DNA from: Candidatus Sulfotelmatobacter sp.
GTDB taxonomy: Bacteria > Acidobacteriota > Terriglobia > Terriglobales > Acidobacteriaceae
Direction: 5' to 3'
Length of the DNA: 64,000 nucleotides
Assembly: GCA_030040965.1 (NCBI GenBank)
Contig: JASHOT010000210.1
Location: forward strand, 42,313-106,312
Below, piece by piece: positions 1-8,632 of the stretch. Position numbers and translations under genes: made by a program. The notes beneath the pieces are model-generated. The model did not search any database. It was given only the letters and a program-made list of their open reading frames with translations, and had not been told where the DNA came from. Numbering within the stretch: position 1 is the stretch's first letter; each line of letters starts with the position of its first letter.

Positions 1-134
1 GGTTCAATCCGTATACCGCGACCGACGAGGAGGGCAACACCGAGCACGGCAACGACGAGCGTATTCGCGTGGAAGAGGTTCGCCGCGGCCCTCGAATTCT
101 GTTTGACGTCGTGGCGGAAGTAGCTGGGAGATAG
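1..134 (+). CDS. C-terminal end of an unidentified protein (5'-truncated by window edge)
   Basis: An open frame runs in from the left edge (first full codon at base 3) to a TAG at 132-134. The visible 43 or so residues are charged and end with hydrophobic strand-like residues (RILFDVVAEVAGR). I do not recognise the family. It converges on the minus-strand TPR gene that ends at 172, with about 37 bases between the two stop codons. It could also be a chance open frame, but the absence of stops over its whole length and the codon use (third-position G/C) favour a real gene end. Confidence 0.5.
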   Translation, partial: FNPYTATDEEGNTEHGNDERIRVEEVRRGPRILFDVVAEVAGR

Positions 135-171
135 AACTTCGTCTCCACAAATCCACGCGGATGGGCCCGGA

Positions 172-1417
172 TTATTGTGAAGGTGCTTTTGGAACTACGT
201 ACTCGTCGAAATAGCGATAGAGGACGTCGCGGTGGGCACTGCGATAGGGCGCGTAATCCTGCGCGATTTCCTTGTCGGCGCGGTTGAGAAGCGCGAAGGG
301 CTCGAGGAAACCAGCTTGGTCGATTTTGACGAGGGCAGCGAGCGACGCGTCGAGTTTGGGCATGTTTTCTGGACGCGCCAAAACCTCGACCATGAGGTGC
401 AGCGCGTCGGCCTCTTCACTCAGCGTGTGACGATATCTTGGCTCGCTCGGAAATTCCTGCTTGAATTTTTCTCTCTGCCACGTCAGGCGGTCGCCGCTGT
501 AAAATCAGCCATGCCCCCAGCGACGGATCATCTTTCTGAATCGACGCATCGATCGTGATGGTCGCGCCCTGCTCGCCGGTGGATGATTTGCTCTTGTCCT
601 GCAGACGTACCCAATTGAGCTTAACTTTATTTCGCTGCGCCCATTGGTTTATGCCGACCCAGCAGCGGTTGTTGTAAGGATCGGCGACGATGGCCTGGAT
701 GTATTTCTCGCGGGCTTCAGCGTTTTTTCCCATTGCCGATAACGCATCTCCCCAATAGCGGTACGCCGTCTCGCGGTTGGGATCGATCTCGATCGCGCGG
801 GCAAACCAGTCACCTGCACTGCCGTTCTCATGCTGCTTGAAAAAGACGTCGCCCATGAAGAGAGCAGCTTCATAGTTTTTGGGCTCCAGCAGCAGTGCAT
901 GTAGATAGCCATCTTTGGCCTGATCATAGTCTCCTCGGGCAAAGTCGGCTTCCGCGTGCTGCATGATCTCGTTGACTTCTTTGCTGGCGGAGTAACTGCC
1001 TTCGCCGCCGTCTTCGGGAAGGTTGGCAAGAACAATCTGGAGGAGGTTGCTGTTGTCTCCCAGTTCCTTGGCTTTGGCCAGCCGTGAACGCGCCAGCGCC
1101 CGGGTTTTCTTGCGCTGGTCGGGATCGGATAGAGTGTCGGCATAGCCGAGCGTCGTCATTTCCCATGCTTCCCACATGGCATTATCTTTGGGATATGTAG
1201 TGCACAGATTCTCAAAGAGCGGCATCGACTGGACCATCTTGCCGGCGCGGTATAACTCGAGCGCGTTAACGCGGACGGAATCATTCTTTGGAACGGAGTC
1301 GCTGGGAGATGCTTGCGGCGGCGCGGGCGCGGAACTCTGCGCCGCACAGGAAAATGGAATCGCGGTCGCAATCACAAGAGAAACAAAACACCATAGAAAC
1401 GCAGTTGGCAGGCGCAT
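172..1417 (-). pseudogene. Exported TPR-repeat protein, interrupted by a one-base frameshift
   Basis: The first frame (start 1417) gives a signal peptide (hydrophobic stretch in residues 5-25, then Ala/Pro-rich linker) and tetratricopeptide repeats (for example LFMGDVFFKQHENGSAGDWF and AYRYWGDALSAMGKNAEARE) and stops at 416. Just before its end the reading changes from a sensible sequence (GAWLI) to LQRRPPDVAE. In the next frame the protein continues smoothly as YSGDRLTWQREKFKQEFP and runs to a stop at 172, including the segment starting Met-Val-Glu at 393. Removing one base from the run of four A on the plus strand at 501-504 (TTTT in the gene) joins the halves into about 414 residues. Either a recent inactivating insertion or a homopolymer sequencing error; the downstream codons show no further decay. 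Role unknown; TPRs mediate protein-protein contacts, probably in the periplasm. Confidence 0.8.
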
Positions 1418-1513
1418 GGTGATATCTCCAGCCTAATCTAGATGGACACGCGAAGAACGTTTCAAGTTCCAAAGTTTGCGGGACTTAGGTAAGGAATGCA
1501 AGCCTCATAGGCA

Positions 1514-2521
1514 TCAGTGGACGATATTTACCGCAATCGCGGGCGTGATCGAATTGGAGGTGTTCTTGCCAGCGGGAAAGACGCGTGCGCCCATAATCAC
1601 GCCGACTTTATTCGTAAAGTTGTATTCGATGGCGGGGGCGAGCGCGAAGGCCTGACTTGAACCGGAGTTAAGGAAAAGAGTCTGTGACGGGTCCGAGATG
1701 TTATATCCGGTTACAGGGGTGTTGTACTGATGTCGGTAAGTAGCGTCTGAGGCGAGCACCCAATGGCGGGTGATGCTGTACTCCGCGGCGAGATCCACGA
1801 AAAGCGCGGCACCGGGATCGGCATGTCCGCGAAATCCTTGAGATGTGCCGTACACGCTGACATCCTGCACGTTCACGCCTTTTGAAAACGCCTGCGTCAC
1901 ATTGAAGCGGGTGCGCAGGATGCGGCCGTTGGGCATCCAGAAAAATGTCTGGTTATAGAAACACAGTGTCGTCGTATAGGCGCCGGCGCCCAGCCCGGCG
2001 CTAGGCCGATTGCCAAGCTGATCGTACTTGCCCGTGGGAAACGTCTGCTGCACCGCTATTGATGTAGTTGGAACCCAACCGCCTTCATGAAAAAAATGCA
2101 GACGATATTGCGCCTGCACCGTAAGGTCGGATACGCCGAGGCTCTTTGGCCCCGTGCTCACATCGTTGTAGTAGAAAGTCGGAATCAGGCCGACGGTAAA
2201 CTTCTCGATCAAGCCATAGTTGATATACGTGAGCGATCCGAATTCATTCGCATGCGGCGCGCTATGGTGTGTGCCCTGCGAATCGTAAATACCCTGCGAG
2301 ATGACATCGAACAAATAAGGCTCGACCAGCACGTGGCCGCGCGGCAGCGTATTCGCCGAAGGCGCCAGCAGCGGGCCGGTCCACCAGGCGTCATCCAGCG
2401 ACTGATGAAAGCCCGGCGCTGATTGGCCGAAGGATGATTGGCTGCTCGCCAATCCGCACGCCACCAGGCATGCCAGACAAGCGACAAAGATTCTGCATTC
2501 TTCCGCGGACCAAAACTCCAT
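1514..2521 (-). CDS. Outer-membrane beta-barrel protein, transporter-like
   Basis: 335 residues from the ATG at 2521. The sequence has a hydrophobic N-terminal signal segment (VACLACLVACGLA), then alternating hydrophobic/polar strands rich in Gly, Tyr, Phe and Asn (GLIPTFYYND, VQAQYRLHFF, AVQQTFPTGKYD) and ends in a short aromatic/hydrophobic C-terminus, as in barrels of the phenol-meta-degradation/transporter superfamily (the 'PTGKY' turn is typical). The longer reading to 2566 would overlap the preceding gene, which stops at 2532, so 2521 is preferred, leaving a gap of 10 bases and suggesting cotranscription with the gene at 2532-3653. Substrate unknown. The barrel topology is inferred from pattern only. 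Confidence 0.6.
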   Translation of the reverse strand: MEFWSAEECRIFVACLACLVACGLASSQSSFGQSAPGFHQSLDDAWWTGPLLAPSANTLPRGHVLVEPYLFDVISQGIYDSQGTHHSAPHANEFGSLTYINYGLIEKFTVGLIPTFYYNDVSTGPKSLGVSDLTVQAQYRLHFFHEGGWVPTTSIAVQQTFPTGKYDQLGNRPSAGLGAGAYTTTLCFYNQTFFWMPNGRILRTRFNVTQAFSKGVNVQDVSVYGTSQGFRGHADPGAALFVDLAAEYSITRHWVLASDATYRHQYNTPVTGYNISDPSQTLFLNSGSSQAFALAPAIEYNFTNKVGVIMGARVFPAGKNTSNSITPAIAVNIVH

Positions 2522-2531
2522 TGTCGTCAGG

Positions 2532-3653
2532 CTAGTTGGATTGGCCCTGGCAGGTGAAAGTCGCAATCCAATTCGGCTCCCACGTTTTGCCTCCGTCCGC
2601 GGAAAATGACTGCTCGGTCTTGAACGACGAAGATGTTATGTCTGAAAAAACAAAACGCACGAGGATGGTTTTTCCCTCGTATTCCTCCTGATCAAGAAAT
2701 TCTCCGCGGCCGTTCTGAAATTCGCCGACGGTTGGAACAGCCAGGCTGCCATCCTTGCTATTCGCCCAAAACAGGCTCCACTGGTGGGATTCTGGATTGT
2801 AGAGCCGCAAGGTCAGGCCCTCGATGTGGACGCCATCCCCGTCAACCTCGAGTTCCCCGAGATTGGCTCGACCGCCCCAGATCTTTCGCACGACGGAACT
2901 GCCGTCGTAGTCGACCCAGGTCGTTGATCCGGAAAGAGGATGCACCAGCCGCTTGAGGTGTGCGTGCCACGTTCCGAACTCGAAGTCAAAACTGTGTGCC
3001 GCTTCTTCGGCCGACACGTCTTTCGGTCCAGTTTTCTGAGCGCCTGTATTCACATCCGGCTCGTCGCCGACTCGCGTCTGATCGGTGATCCAATTCACTT
3101 CCCAGGTTTTTCCGCCATCATCGGAGAACGATTGTTCGAAATGGGCTGAAGTTGGCGTAATCTCGGACCAGACATAACGAACCAGGATGGCGCGCCCCTT
3201 GAAAGGCTCCTGATCGATAAACTCTCCGCGGCCATTCTTGAATTCGCCGATCGTGGGCTGGGCCAATTTGCCGTCCCGACTGTTGACCCAGTAAAGGCTC
3301 CACTGATGCGACTGCGGATTGTACAGGCGCAGCGTCATTCCTTCGATGTGGCCGGAAGGACCGTCGGTCTCAAACTCCTCCAACTGCGAGCGTCCGTTCC
3401 AGACCTTGCGCGTGACCGAGCTACCGTCGAATTCAATCCACGTGGTAGAACCGGTGAGAGGATGGTCGAGCTTTTTCAGATGAATCTTCCAAGTGCCGAG
3501 TTCGAAATCGAAGTCGTGGCTGCCATCGTGGGCGAGGGCGGATTGGGCATCTGCCGGAACCGATGCCGTCGTGTTCATCATCGATACGGCCAAACCCGGA
3601 ACGAGAAGAATACATAGCAACAGACATTTGTGAGCAGTCGAGAAAAGGTGCAT
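2532..3653 (-). CDS. Exported protein with two tandem DUF1579-like domains
   Basis: 373 residues. Start chosen at the ATG at 3653 because GGAGG lies seven bases upstream and the next residues form a signal peptide (LLLCILLVPGLAV). The mature protein is an internal duplication: two copies of about 150 residues, each opening with a 'HDFDFE.GTW' motif and containing 'HPLTGSTTW', 'LRLYNP.SHQWSL.W' and 'GRGEF.DQE' and ending 'S.DGGKTWE.NWI'. The lipocalin-like DUF1579 family matches this pattern; its biochemical role is not known. It is divergently transcribed from the MocR regulator at 3776 across 122 bases, so that regulator is a reasonable candidate to control it (inference only). The following barrel gene probably shares the transcript. 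Confidence 0.7.
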   Translation of the reverse strand: MHLFSTAHKCLLLCILLVPGLAVSMMNTTASVPADAQSALAHDGSHDFDFELGTWKIHLKKLDHPLTGSTTWIEFDGSSVTRKVWNGRSQLEEFETDGPSGHIEGMTLRLYNPQSHQWSLYWVNSRDGKLAQPTIGEFKNGRGEFIDQEPFKGRAILVRYVWSEITPTSAHFEQSFSDDGGKTWEVNWITDQTRVGDEPDVNTGAQKTGPKDVSAEEAAHSFDFEFGTWHAHLKRLVHPLSGSTTWVDYDGSSVVRKIWGGRANLGELEVDGDGVHIEGLTLRLYNPESHQWSLFWANSKDGSLAVPTVGEFQNGRGEFLDQEEYEGKTILVRFVFSDITSSSFKTEQSFSADGGKTWEPNWIATFTCQGQSN

Positions 3654-3775
3654 TGTTGACCTCCATCTCTTGAATTGCCGAGTTTGAATGACCTCGCACG
3701 AGCCTGAACAACCTGCATCTGAAAGTCTCGGCTCAGCATGACCCACGGCATGGTATTTTAAAAGCACCACTTTGT

Positions 3776-5209
3776 GTGTCATTCGCGATACCACTTTCGA
3801 AGCGCAAGGGCCCTCTGTTCCGGCAGGTGTATCTCGGTTTGCGGGAAGGCATCCTTTCTGGAACACTTCGCAGCGGCGAACGGTTGCCCTCGACGCGAGA
3901 TCTGGCCGATCAACTCCGTATTTCTAGAACGGTTACGCTGCTTGCCTACGATCAGCTGTTGAGCGAGGGTTTTGCGACGGGCCGTCCCGGTTCCGGGACA
4001 TACGTGTCGAGCGGAATCGTCGCAAGGCCTCCTACGTTTGCGGAATCTCCCGTGAAGGTGCGGCTGTCGCGCTTTGGAATGGCTGCACAGGCTGCATGGT
4101 CGAGGGTCAACTTTCCTTCTCGCGAGAAGAAATCGCTCCCCTATGATTTTTCCTATGGCGAGAGTGATCTGGAAATGTTTCCTTTTGAGATGTGGCGGCG
4201 CATTTTGCTGCGGTGCGCGAGATCCGCGCCGGTTTCATCTCTGGACTACGCTTCGGCGGCTGGAAATGTCGCTCTGCGGGAAGCCATCTGCGCTCACTTG
4301 CGCCGGTCAAGGGCCGTGGTGTGCGATGCGGCGCAAGTGGTGATCGTCAATGGATCGCAACAGGCTTTGGACCTGATCGCGCGAGTATTGATCGCGCCGG
4401 GTGCTGCAGTGGCGCTCGAAGATCCGAATTATCAGGGCACGCGCGAAGTTCTGCGTGCCGCGGGAGCGCGTTTGCTGCCGGTGCCCGTCGATCGCGAGGG
4501 ATTGAATCCTGCCAGGATTCCCGCGAAGGTCCGGCTCGCGTTCGTCACGCCATCGCATCAGTTTCCAACCGGTGCAATCCTTCCTCTTGCACGTCGACTG
4601 GCGCTGTTGGCGTGGGCAAAACGGTGCAGCGCGATGATTGTGGAAGACGATTACGATGGCGAGTTCCGCTACGAAGGACAATCTCTCGATTCGCTGCAAG
4701 GCCTGGATCGCGAAGGCCGCGTGATTTATGTCGGAACGTTTTCGCGGACTATTTTTTCCGCCTTGCGGATCGGCTATCTGATCGCGCCGAAGAACCTGGT
4801 GAATTCTTTTTCGGCGGCCAAGTGGCTGTGCGACCGGCATACCGCGACTCTGGAGCAGGAAACTCTGGCGCAATTCATTAGCGGCGGAACCTATGAACGA
4901 TATCTGCGCCGGGTTCGGCGCCGAAACGCTTTGCGCCGCGATGTGCTTCTGGATGCAATTCGCGTTAATTTTGGCGATCGCGTTGATGTGACGGGCGGGG
5001 GCGCAGGCGCTCACGTCGTCCTCTGGCTGCAAAAGGACCTTGCAGAAGAATCCGTGATTGCTGCCGCCGCGGCTCGCGGAGTTCGTGTCTATGGAATTTC
5101 AAAATACTTTCTCAAGACGCCGCGCCGCTCGGGCATCATGCTCGGATACGCGCGCATGAGCGAAGGCCGCATCCGCGAAGGCATTCATCGCCTCGGTCAC
5201 GTACTCTGA
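3776..5209 (+). CDS. MocR/GabR-type regulator (GntR helix-turn-helix fused to aminotransferase fold) lacking the PLP lysine
   Basis: 477 residues, starting at GTG 3776 (no clear ribosome site). Residues 10-75 are a GntR winged helix (LREGILSGTLRSGERLPSTR, then SRTVTLLAYDQL), residues 115-477 a fold-type I aminotransferase domain. PLP-contact residues are visible: NGSQQALDL near 192-200 for the phosphate cup and VEDDYDGEFRY at 289-299. In GabR and relatives the motif TFSKT carries the Schiff-base lysine; here it reads TFSRT, with CGG (Arg324) at 4745-4747, so a covalent internal aldimine cannot form in the usual way. It may bind PLP non-covalently or sense another ligand. Flanks hold no pdxST or gab genes, so the target is unknown; the divergent gene at 2532-3653 is the obvious candidate. 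Confidence 0.85.
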   Translation: MSFAIPLSKRKGPLFRQVYLGLREGILSGTLRSGERLPSTRDLADQLRISRTVTLLAYDQLLSEGFATGRPGSGTYVSSGIVARPPTFAESPVKVRLSRFGMAAQAAWSRVNFPSREKKSLPYDFSYGESDLEMFPFEMWRRILLRCARSAPVSSLDYASAAGNVALREAICAHLRRSRAVVCDAAQVVIVNGSQQALDLIARVLIAPGAAVALEDPNYQGTREVLRAAGARLLPVPVDREGLNPARIPAKVRLAFVTPSHQFPTGAILPLARRLALLAWAKRCSAMIVEDDYDGEFRYEGQSLDSLQGLDREGRVIYVGTFSRTIFSALRIGYLIAPKNLVNSFSAAKWLCDRHTATLEQETLAQFISGGTYERYLRRVRRRNALRRDVLLDAIRVNFGDRVDVTGGGAGAHVVLWLQKDLAEESVIAAAAARGVRVYGISKYFLKTPRRSGIMLGYARMSEGRIREGIHRLGHVL

Positions 5210-5234
5210 TCGTCTGCCGGCGAATGCTTTGCCA

Positions 5235-6350
5235 TCATGCACCGCAATACTTTTCGTATTGTTCGTAAATGAAGTTGTCGGTCATACCCGCGATGTAATC
5301 GCAGATGACGCGAGGCGGACCCTCTTCTTTTGCTTTTTCCTGATAATTGTGCGGCAAAGACTCGGGATGATTCATCCAGAAGGAGAACAGCTCGCTGATA
5401 ACCCGCTCCGCATCGTCTTTTTCGTCGGCGAGCGCCGGGCTGAAATAAAGATTCTCGTAGAGAAATTCCTTGCCGGCCTTGCGCTCCGCGTCGACTGCCA
5501 AACTGAACGCGGCGAGACGCTCGTTTTGGCGCCGAACATCTTCCGTTGAGTGAAGACCGGCGGCATCGATTCTCTTTTGCGTGTTCCGGATCAGATCGTC
5601 GACAAAACGGTTGAGAATGCGCTTGACCGTTTCATTGAATTTCAGCTTTTCCGGCGCGCTGGGATAAATCTGCATCACTTCGCGATAGAAACGGTCGAAG
5701 AGCGGAACGCCATCCCGTATTTCATCCAGCGAAAGAAGATGTGCTTCATAGCCGTCATCGAGATCGGCGGTATGGTAGGCAATTTCATCGCTGAGATCGA
5801 TGAGTTGCGCTTCGAGTGGAGAACGCTGATCGAGAAGATATTCCGCCAGTTCCGGATGTTCACTTTCGTCGTAATCGCGCGAGTGCTTGATGATTCCCTC
5901 GCGGACTTCGAAGGTAAGATTCAACCCACGGAAGGCGGCGTAACGCTGCTCAAAGTCTTCGACGATGCGAAGCGCGTGAAGGTTGTGATCGAAGAAAAGC
6001 CCATGTTGACGCATAGCTGCATCGAGAGCTTTCTCTCCCGCGTGGCCGAACGGGGGATGACCGATGTCGTGCACCAGAGCGAGGGCCTCGGCAAGATCGA
6101 CGTTGAGCCGCAGCGCGCCGGCGATGGTGCGGGAGATTTGCGAGACTTCGAGCGTGTGAGTCAACCGGTTGCGGAAGTGATCGGAGTAACGGCGGGTAAA
6201 AACTTGCGTCTTGGCTTCCAGGCGCCGAAAGGCGCGCGCGTGGATGACGCGATCGCGGTCGCGCTGAAAATCGTTGCGGTAGGGATGCTGCGCTTCCGGA
6301 AAGCGGCGTCCACGGGATTGCGTGACTTCGACCGCGTAGGCCGCCAGCAT
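5235..6350 (-). CDS. dgt: Deoxyguanosinetriphosphate triphosphohydrolase-like protein
   Basis: 371 residues, usual length for the short (non-E. coli) dGTPase family. It hydrolyses dGTP or other dNTPs to deoxynucleoside and triphosphate, controlling dNTP pools. HD-domain metal ligands are visible: His65 in RLTHTLEVSQ, His94-Asp95 in LVHDIGHPPFGH, and the later Asp in HTADLDDGYEAH. The N-terminal YRNDFQRDRDR and FRRLEAKTQVF motifs are family hallmarks. Convergent with the MocR gene, with stop codons about 25 bases apart. It stands alone, with no obvious operon partner. Confidence 0.93.
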   Translation of the reverse strand: MLAAYAVEVTQSRGRRFPEAQHPYRNDFQRDRDRVIHARAFRRLEAKTQVFTRRYSDHFRNRLTHTLEVSQISRTIAGALRLNVDLAEALALVHDIGHPPFGHAGEKALDAAMRQHGLFFDHNLHALRIVEDFEQRYAAFRGLNLTFEVREGIIKHSRDYDESEHPELAEYLLDQRSPLEAQLIDLSDEIAYHTADLDDGYEAHLLSLDEIRDGVPLFDRFYREVMQIYPSAPEKLKFNETVKRILNRFVDDLIRNTQKRIDAAGLHSTEDVRRQNERLAAFSLAVDAERKAGKEFLYENLYFSPALADEKDDAERVISELFSFWMNHPESLPHNYQEKAKEEGPPRVICDYIAGMTDNFIYEQYEKYCGA

Positions 6351-6427
6351 GAGGGAAGAATATCAGACACGGGATTCGGATTCGTGTGCGTCACGGCATT
6401 GTCGCCTTGGCACGGGCGACGACCCGA

Positions 6428-8071
6428 TCAATCTCTTTTTTGACCCGCAGCGTTTTGCCCGAGGAGAGAGATCAAACCATCGGCAAGCGAGCCGCGCCAA
6501 TAGTAATAATCGTGCCCGCCATCAAACTCGCGATAGTCGAGCGAGTAACCCTTGAGCATAAGAATGTCGCGCAGCTCCCGATTCAGCGAGTAGAGAGAGT
6601 CAAAGCGACCAACTTCCATATAGAAGCGGATTGGCAGGCGCGGGCTGTTTCGGAAGGATAGGAGCAGGTCCCCCGAATCGAGGGACAACGGCCAGGGTGG
6701 AGAATAGGGCTCGTCGTTTCTGACCCAAAACGCTCCCGACTGCGAAAGAACGTTGCCCACAACATCGGGGTGGAAGAATGCGCAATGGCCGGCGGCGACT
6801 CCGCCACGGCTCGAGCCGGCCAATACAACGTGGCTGGGACCATCTTTGATCCGGTAGTTCTTCCGCATCCACGGGATCAGCTCCAACGCCACAAAGTCGG
6901 AGAATGGCGTGTAGCCGCCCAAGTCGCGGTTGCGCTGGACATTGTTGTTGACAAAAACCGCCACTGCCGGTCCGATCTTGCCCGCTGCCATAAGATTGTC
7001 GAGGATAGTTGGCGTCGGAACCAGACTGCTTGCTTCTCCGTCGTAGACTGCACCGTCAAAGACGATCACCAAATCCGCAGCCTTCACGCTGTCGTAGCCA
7101 GGAGGAGTGTAAATGCTGATCTTGCGGTCCTCGTTCAGCGATGTGCTCTTGAAACTCGTTGCGCTTACCTTTCCATGCGGCACAGAGTTGTTTTCGGCAA
7201 CATAAGGTTGTGGAGGCGCATCGGGCAGGGTCAGAATGGAAAGACCGCCAAAAATATCGGGATTGAAAGGATCAGTGGTATCGAGCTCGTCCGAAATCTG
7301 GACAGTTTGTTTCGTTCCAAAGGAGCGACTTTCAATGACGGTGTAGCCGTAACGGTATCGGGAATCCTTAGGGACGGTCTCGCTGCCATAGAAAAGCGGC
7401 GTATGCAGAAACCGGTCCAGCTGAATCCCGCCCACTGAGGAATGCGTGCCGCCGAACACCTGGACGCTCGCTGTATTTTCGTCTCCAAAATAGAGGTAGA
7501 TCACATTGACATCTTTCGCGTCGTCCTTGATTTCTTCAATGATCGGCCCTTTGCCTTTTCGGCCGGCCACGAATCGTTCCAGCGCCGCCGGGTCTTTGAT
7601 GTAGTCTTTCCAGAGGGCCTGAATGGCAGCCGGATAATTCTTCTCTGCCAGGCGCGCACCGTTCTCTTCGGCGGTCACGACCCGCTCAATCTTCATGACG
7701 TATTTACCGGGCGCGGCTGCCTTATCGAGCGTGTGGATGACGAGCTTGTACTCACCCGTTGTGAATGCGGTCAGATCGATCGGTTCAGGACCTTCGGTGC
7801 CGTTCGGACTATCGACGGTGCGGATCAGCTTGCCATCCGGGGCAAACTCATCGATGACGAGATCGACTCCGTGCTGGTCGGCCTCTCCGAGGATTGCATA
7901 TCCTTCCGTCAGAGTAACGGTGTAGACGTGGTTGTCACCTGCGCCGAGGGTTCGTTCCTGCGTGAAACCTGCGCTCAACTTGATTGGCTCCTGCCCGCGA
8001 GCGACTGCTGAGCTGGAGAAAGCCGCCAAGGCTGCAAACAAAGAAATCCGTGCGATACGCATCGTGATCAC
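6428..8071 (-). CDS. Exported esterase of the enterochelin-esterase-like (PF00756) family
   Basis: 547 residues from GTG 8071; an ATG three codons later (8062) is an alternative, both downstream of a GGAGG (3 and 12 bases away). Signal peptide in residues 5-27 (LFAALAAFSSSAVARG). An N-terminal region of about 250 residues precedes an alpha/beta-hydrolase domain: the nucleophile elbow is GSSRGG (in VVLAGSSRGGVAAGH) and the catalytic His is likely in EFDGGHDYYYW. The first part contains beta-rich segments like a pre-peptidase or carbohydrate-binding module. Families of this type cleave siderophore, feruloyl or other esters; the substrate cannot be read from sequence. It begins about 25 bases before the end of the GNAT gene on its right. 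Confidence 0.8.
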   Translation of the reverse strand: MITMRIARISLFAALAAFSSSAVARGQEPIKLSAGFTQERTLGAGDNHVYTVTLTEGYAILGEADQHGVDLVIDEFAPDGKLIRTVDSPNGTEGPEPIDLTAFTTGEYKLVIHTLDKAAAPGKYVMKIERVVTAEENGARLAEKNYPAAIQALWKDYIKDPAALERFVAGRKGKGPIIEEIKDDAKDVNVIYLYFGDENTASVQVFGGTHSSVGGIQLDRFLHTPLFYGSETVPKDSRYRYGYTVIESRSFGTKQTVQISDELDTTDPFNPDIFGGLSILTLPDAPPQPYVAENNSVPHGKVSATSFKSTSLNEDRKISIYTPPGYDSVKAADLVIVFDGAVYDGEASSLVPTPTILDNLMAAGKIGPAVAVFVNNNVQRNRDLGGYTPFSDFVALELIPWMRKNYRIKDGPSHVVLAGSSRGGVAAGHCAFFHPDVVGNVLSQSGAFWVRNDEPYSPPWPLSLDSGDLLLSFRNSPRLPIRFYMEVGRFDSLYSLNRELRDILMLKGYSLDYREFDGGHDYYYWRGSLADGLISLLGQNAAGQKRD

Positions 8072-8095
8072 GAACCTCCACTGGACACTTGCAGA

Positions 8096-8566
8096 CTACC
8101 GAAGACTCAGGCGCATTTCATTGCTCGGCTCAAATCCGAGTGATTCGTAAAGATGACGTCCGTCATCGCTGGCGTGCAGCGTGACCCGCGCCAGCCCTTC
8201 CTGCTTGCACCATTCGATCGCCGTCTGCATCAGCTCTCGGGCGATGCCACGGCGGCGATACTCACTATCGGTGTATACGTTGAGAATGGTGGCGCGGCGG
8301 CATTCCAAATCGTAAGGATGCGCCGGCCACGGATTGATGATGACCGAGGCTCCGGCAACCGGCCGTTCTCCATCGCAGGCGAACCACGAGTGGAAGGAGC
8401 CGTCAGTCAAAGCCTTTGCCAGGTAGGTGGCGGCCAACGATTCCATGGCGGTGAGTGCGAAGGAATCAGCCTCGCCCATGTCTTCATACATTTTGCGGCG
8501 CTGGCGAACAATTTCCGGGATGTCGGAAAGCGAGGCGGAGCGGATGGTGATTCCTTGCAGAGGCAT
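8096..8566 (-). CDS. GNAT-family N-acetyltransferase
   Basis: 156 residues. The acetyl-CoA pyrophosphate loop (motif A) is visible as YRRRGIARELMQTAIEW, preceded by the strand ATILNVYTDSE, and motif B ends LYESLGFEPSNEMRL. This architecture transfers acetyl from acetyl-CoA to a small-molecule or protein amine. The substrate is unknown. It lies just upstream (in transcription) of the esterase at 6428-8071 with a 24-base gap, so the two could be cotranscribed. Confidence 0.85.
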   Translation of the reverse strand: MPLQGITIRSASLSDIPEIVRQRRKMYEDMGEADSFALTAMESLAATYLAKALTDGSFHSWFACDGERPVAGASVIINPWPAHPYDLECRRATILNVYTDSEYRRRGIARELMQTAIEWCKQEGLARVTLHASDDGRHLYESLGFEPSNEMRLSLR

Positions 8567-8632
8567 GCCGGGAGTCTACCAAGCATTATGCCCGAAAAGT
8601 CTGCAGGGGCTGATGTTCGAGCTAAAGCTCCG

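Noticed and set aside
5550..6443. Long plus-strand open frame (297 codons) opposite the dGTPase gene
   Set aside because: It is antisense to a clearly recognised dGTPase with intact HD motifs, has no ribosome site and no recognisable domain; it arises from GC-rich codon structure.
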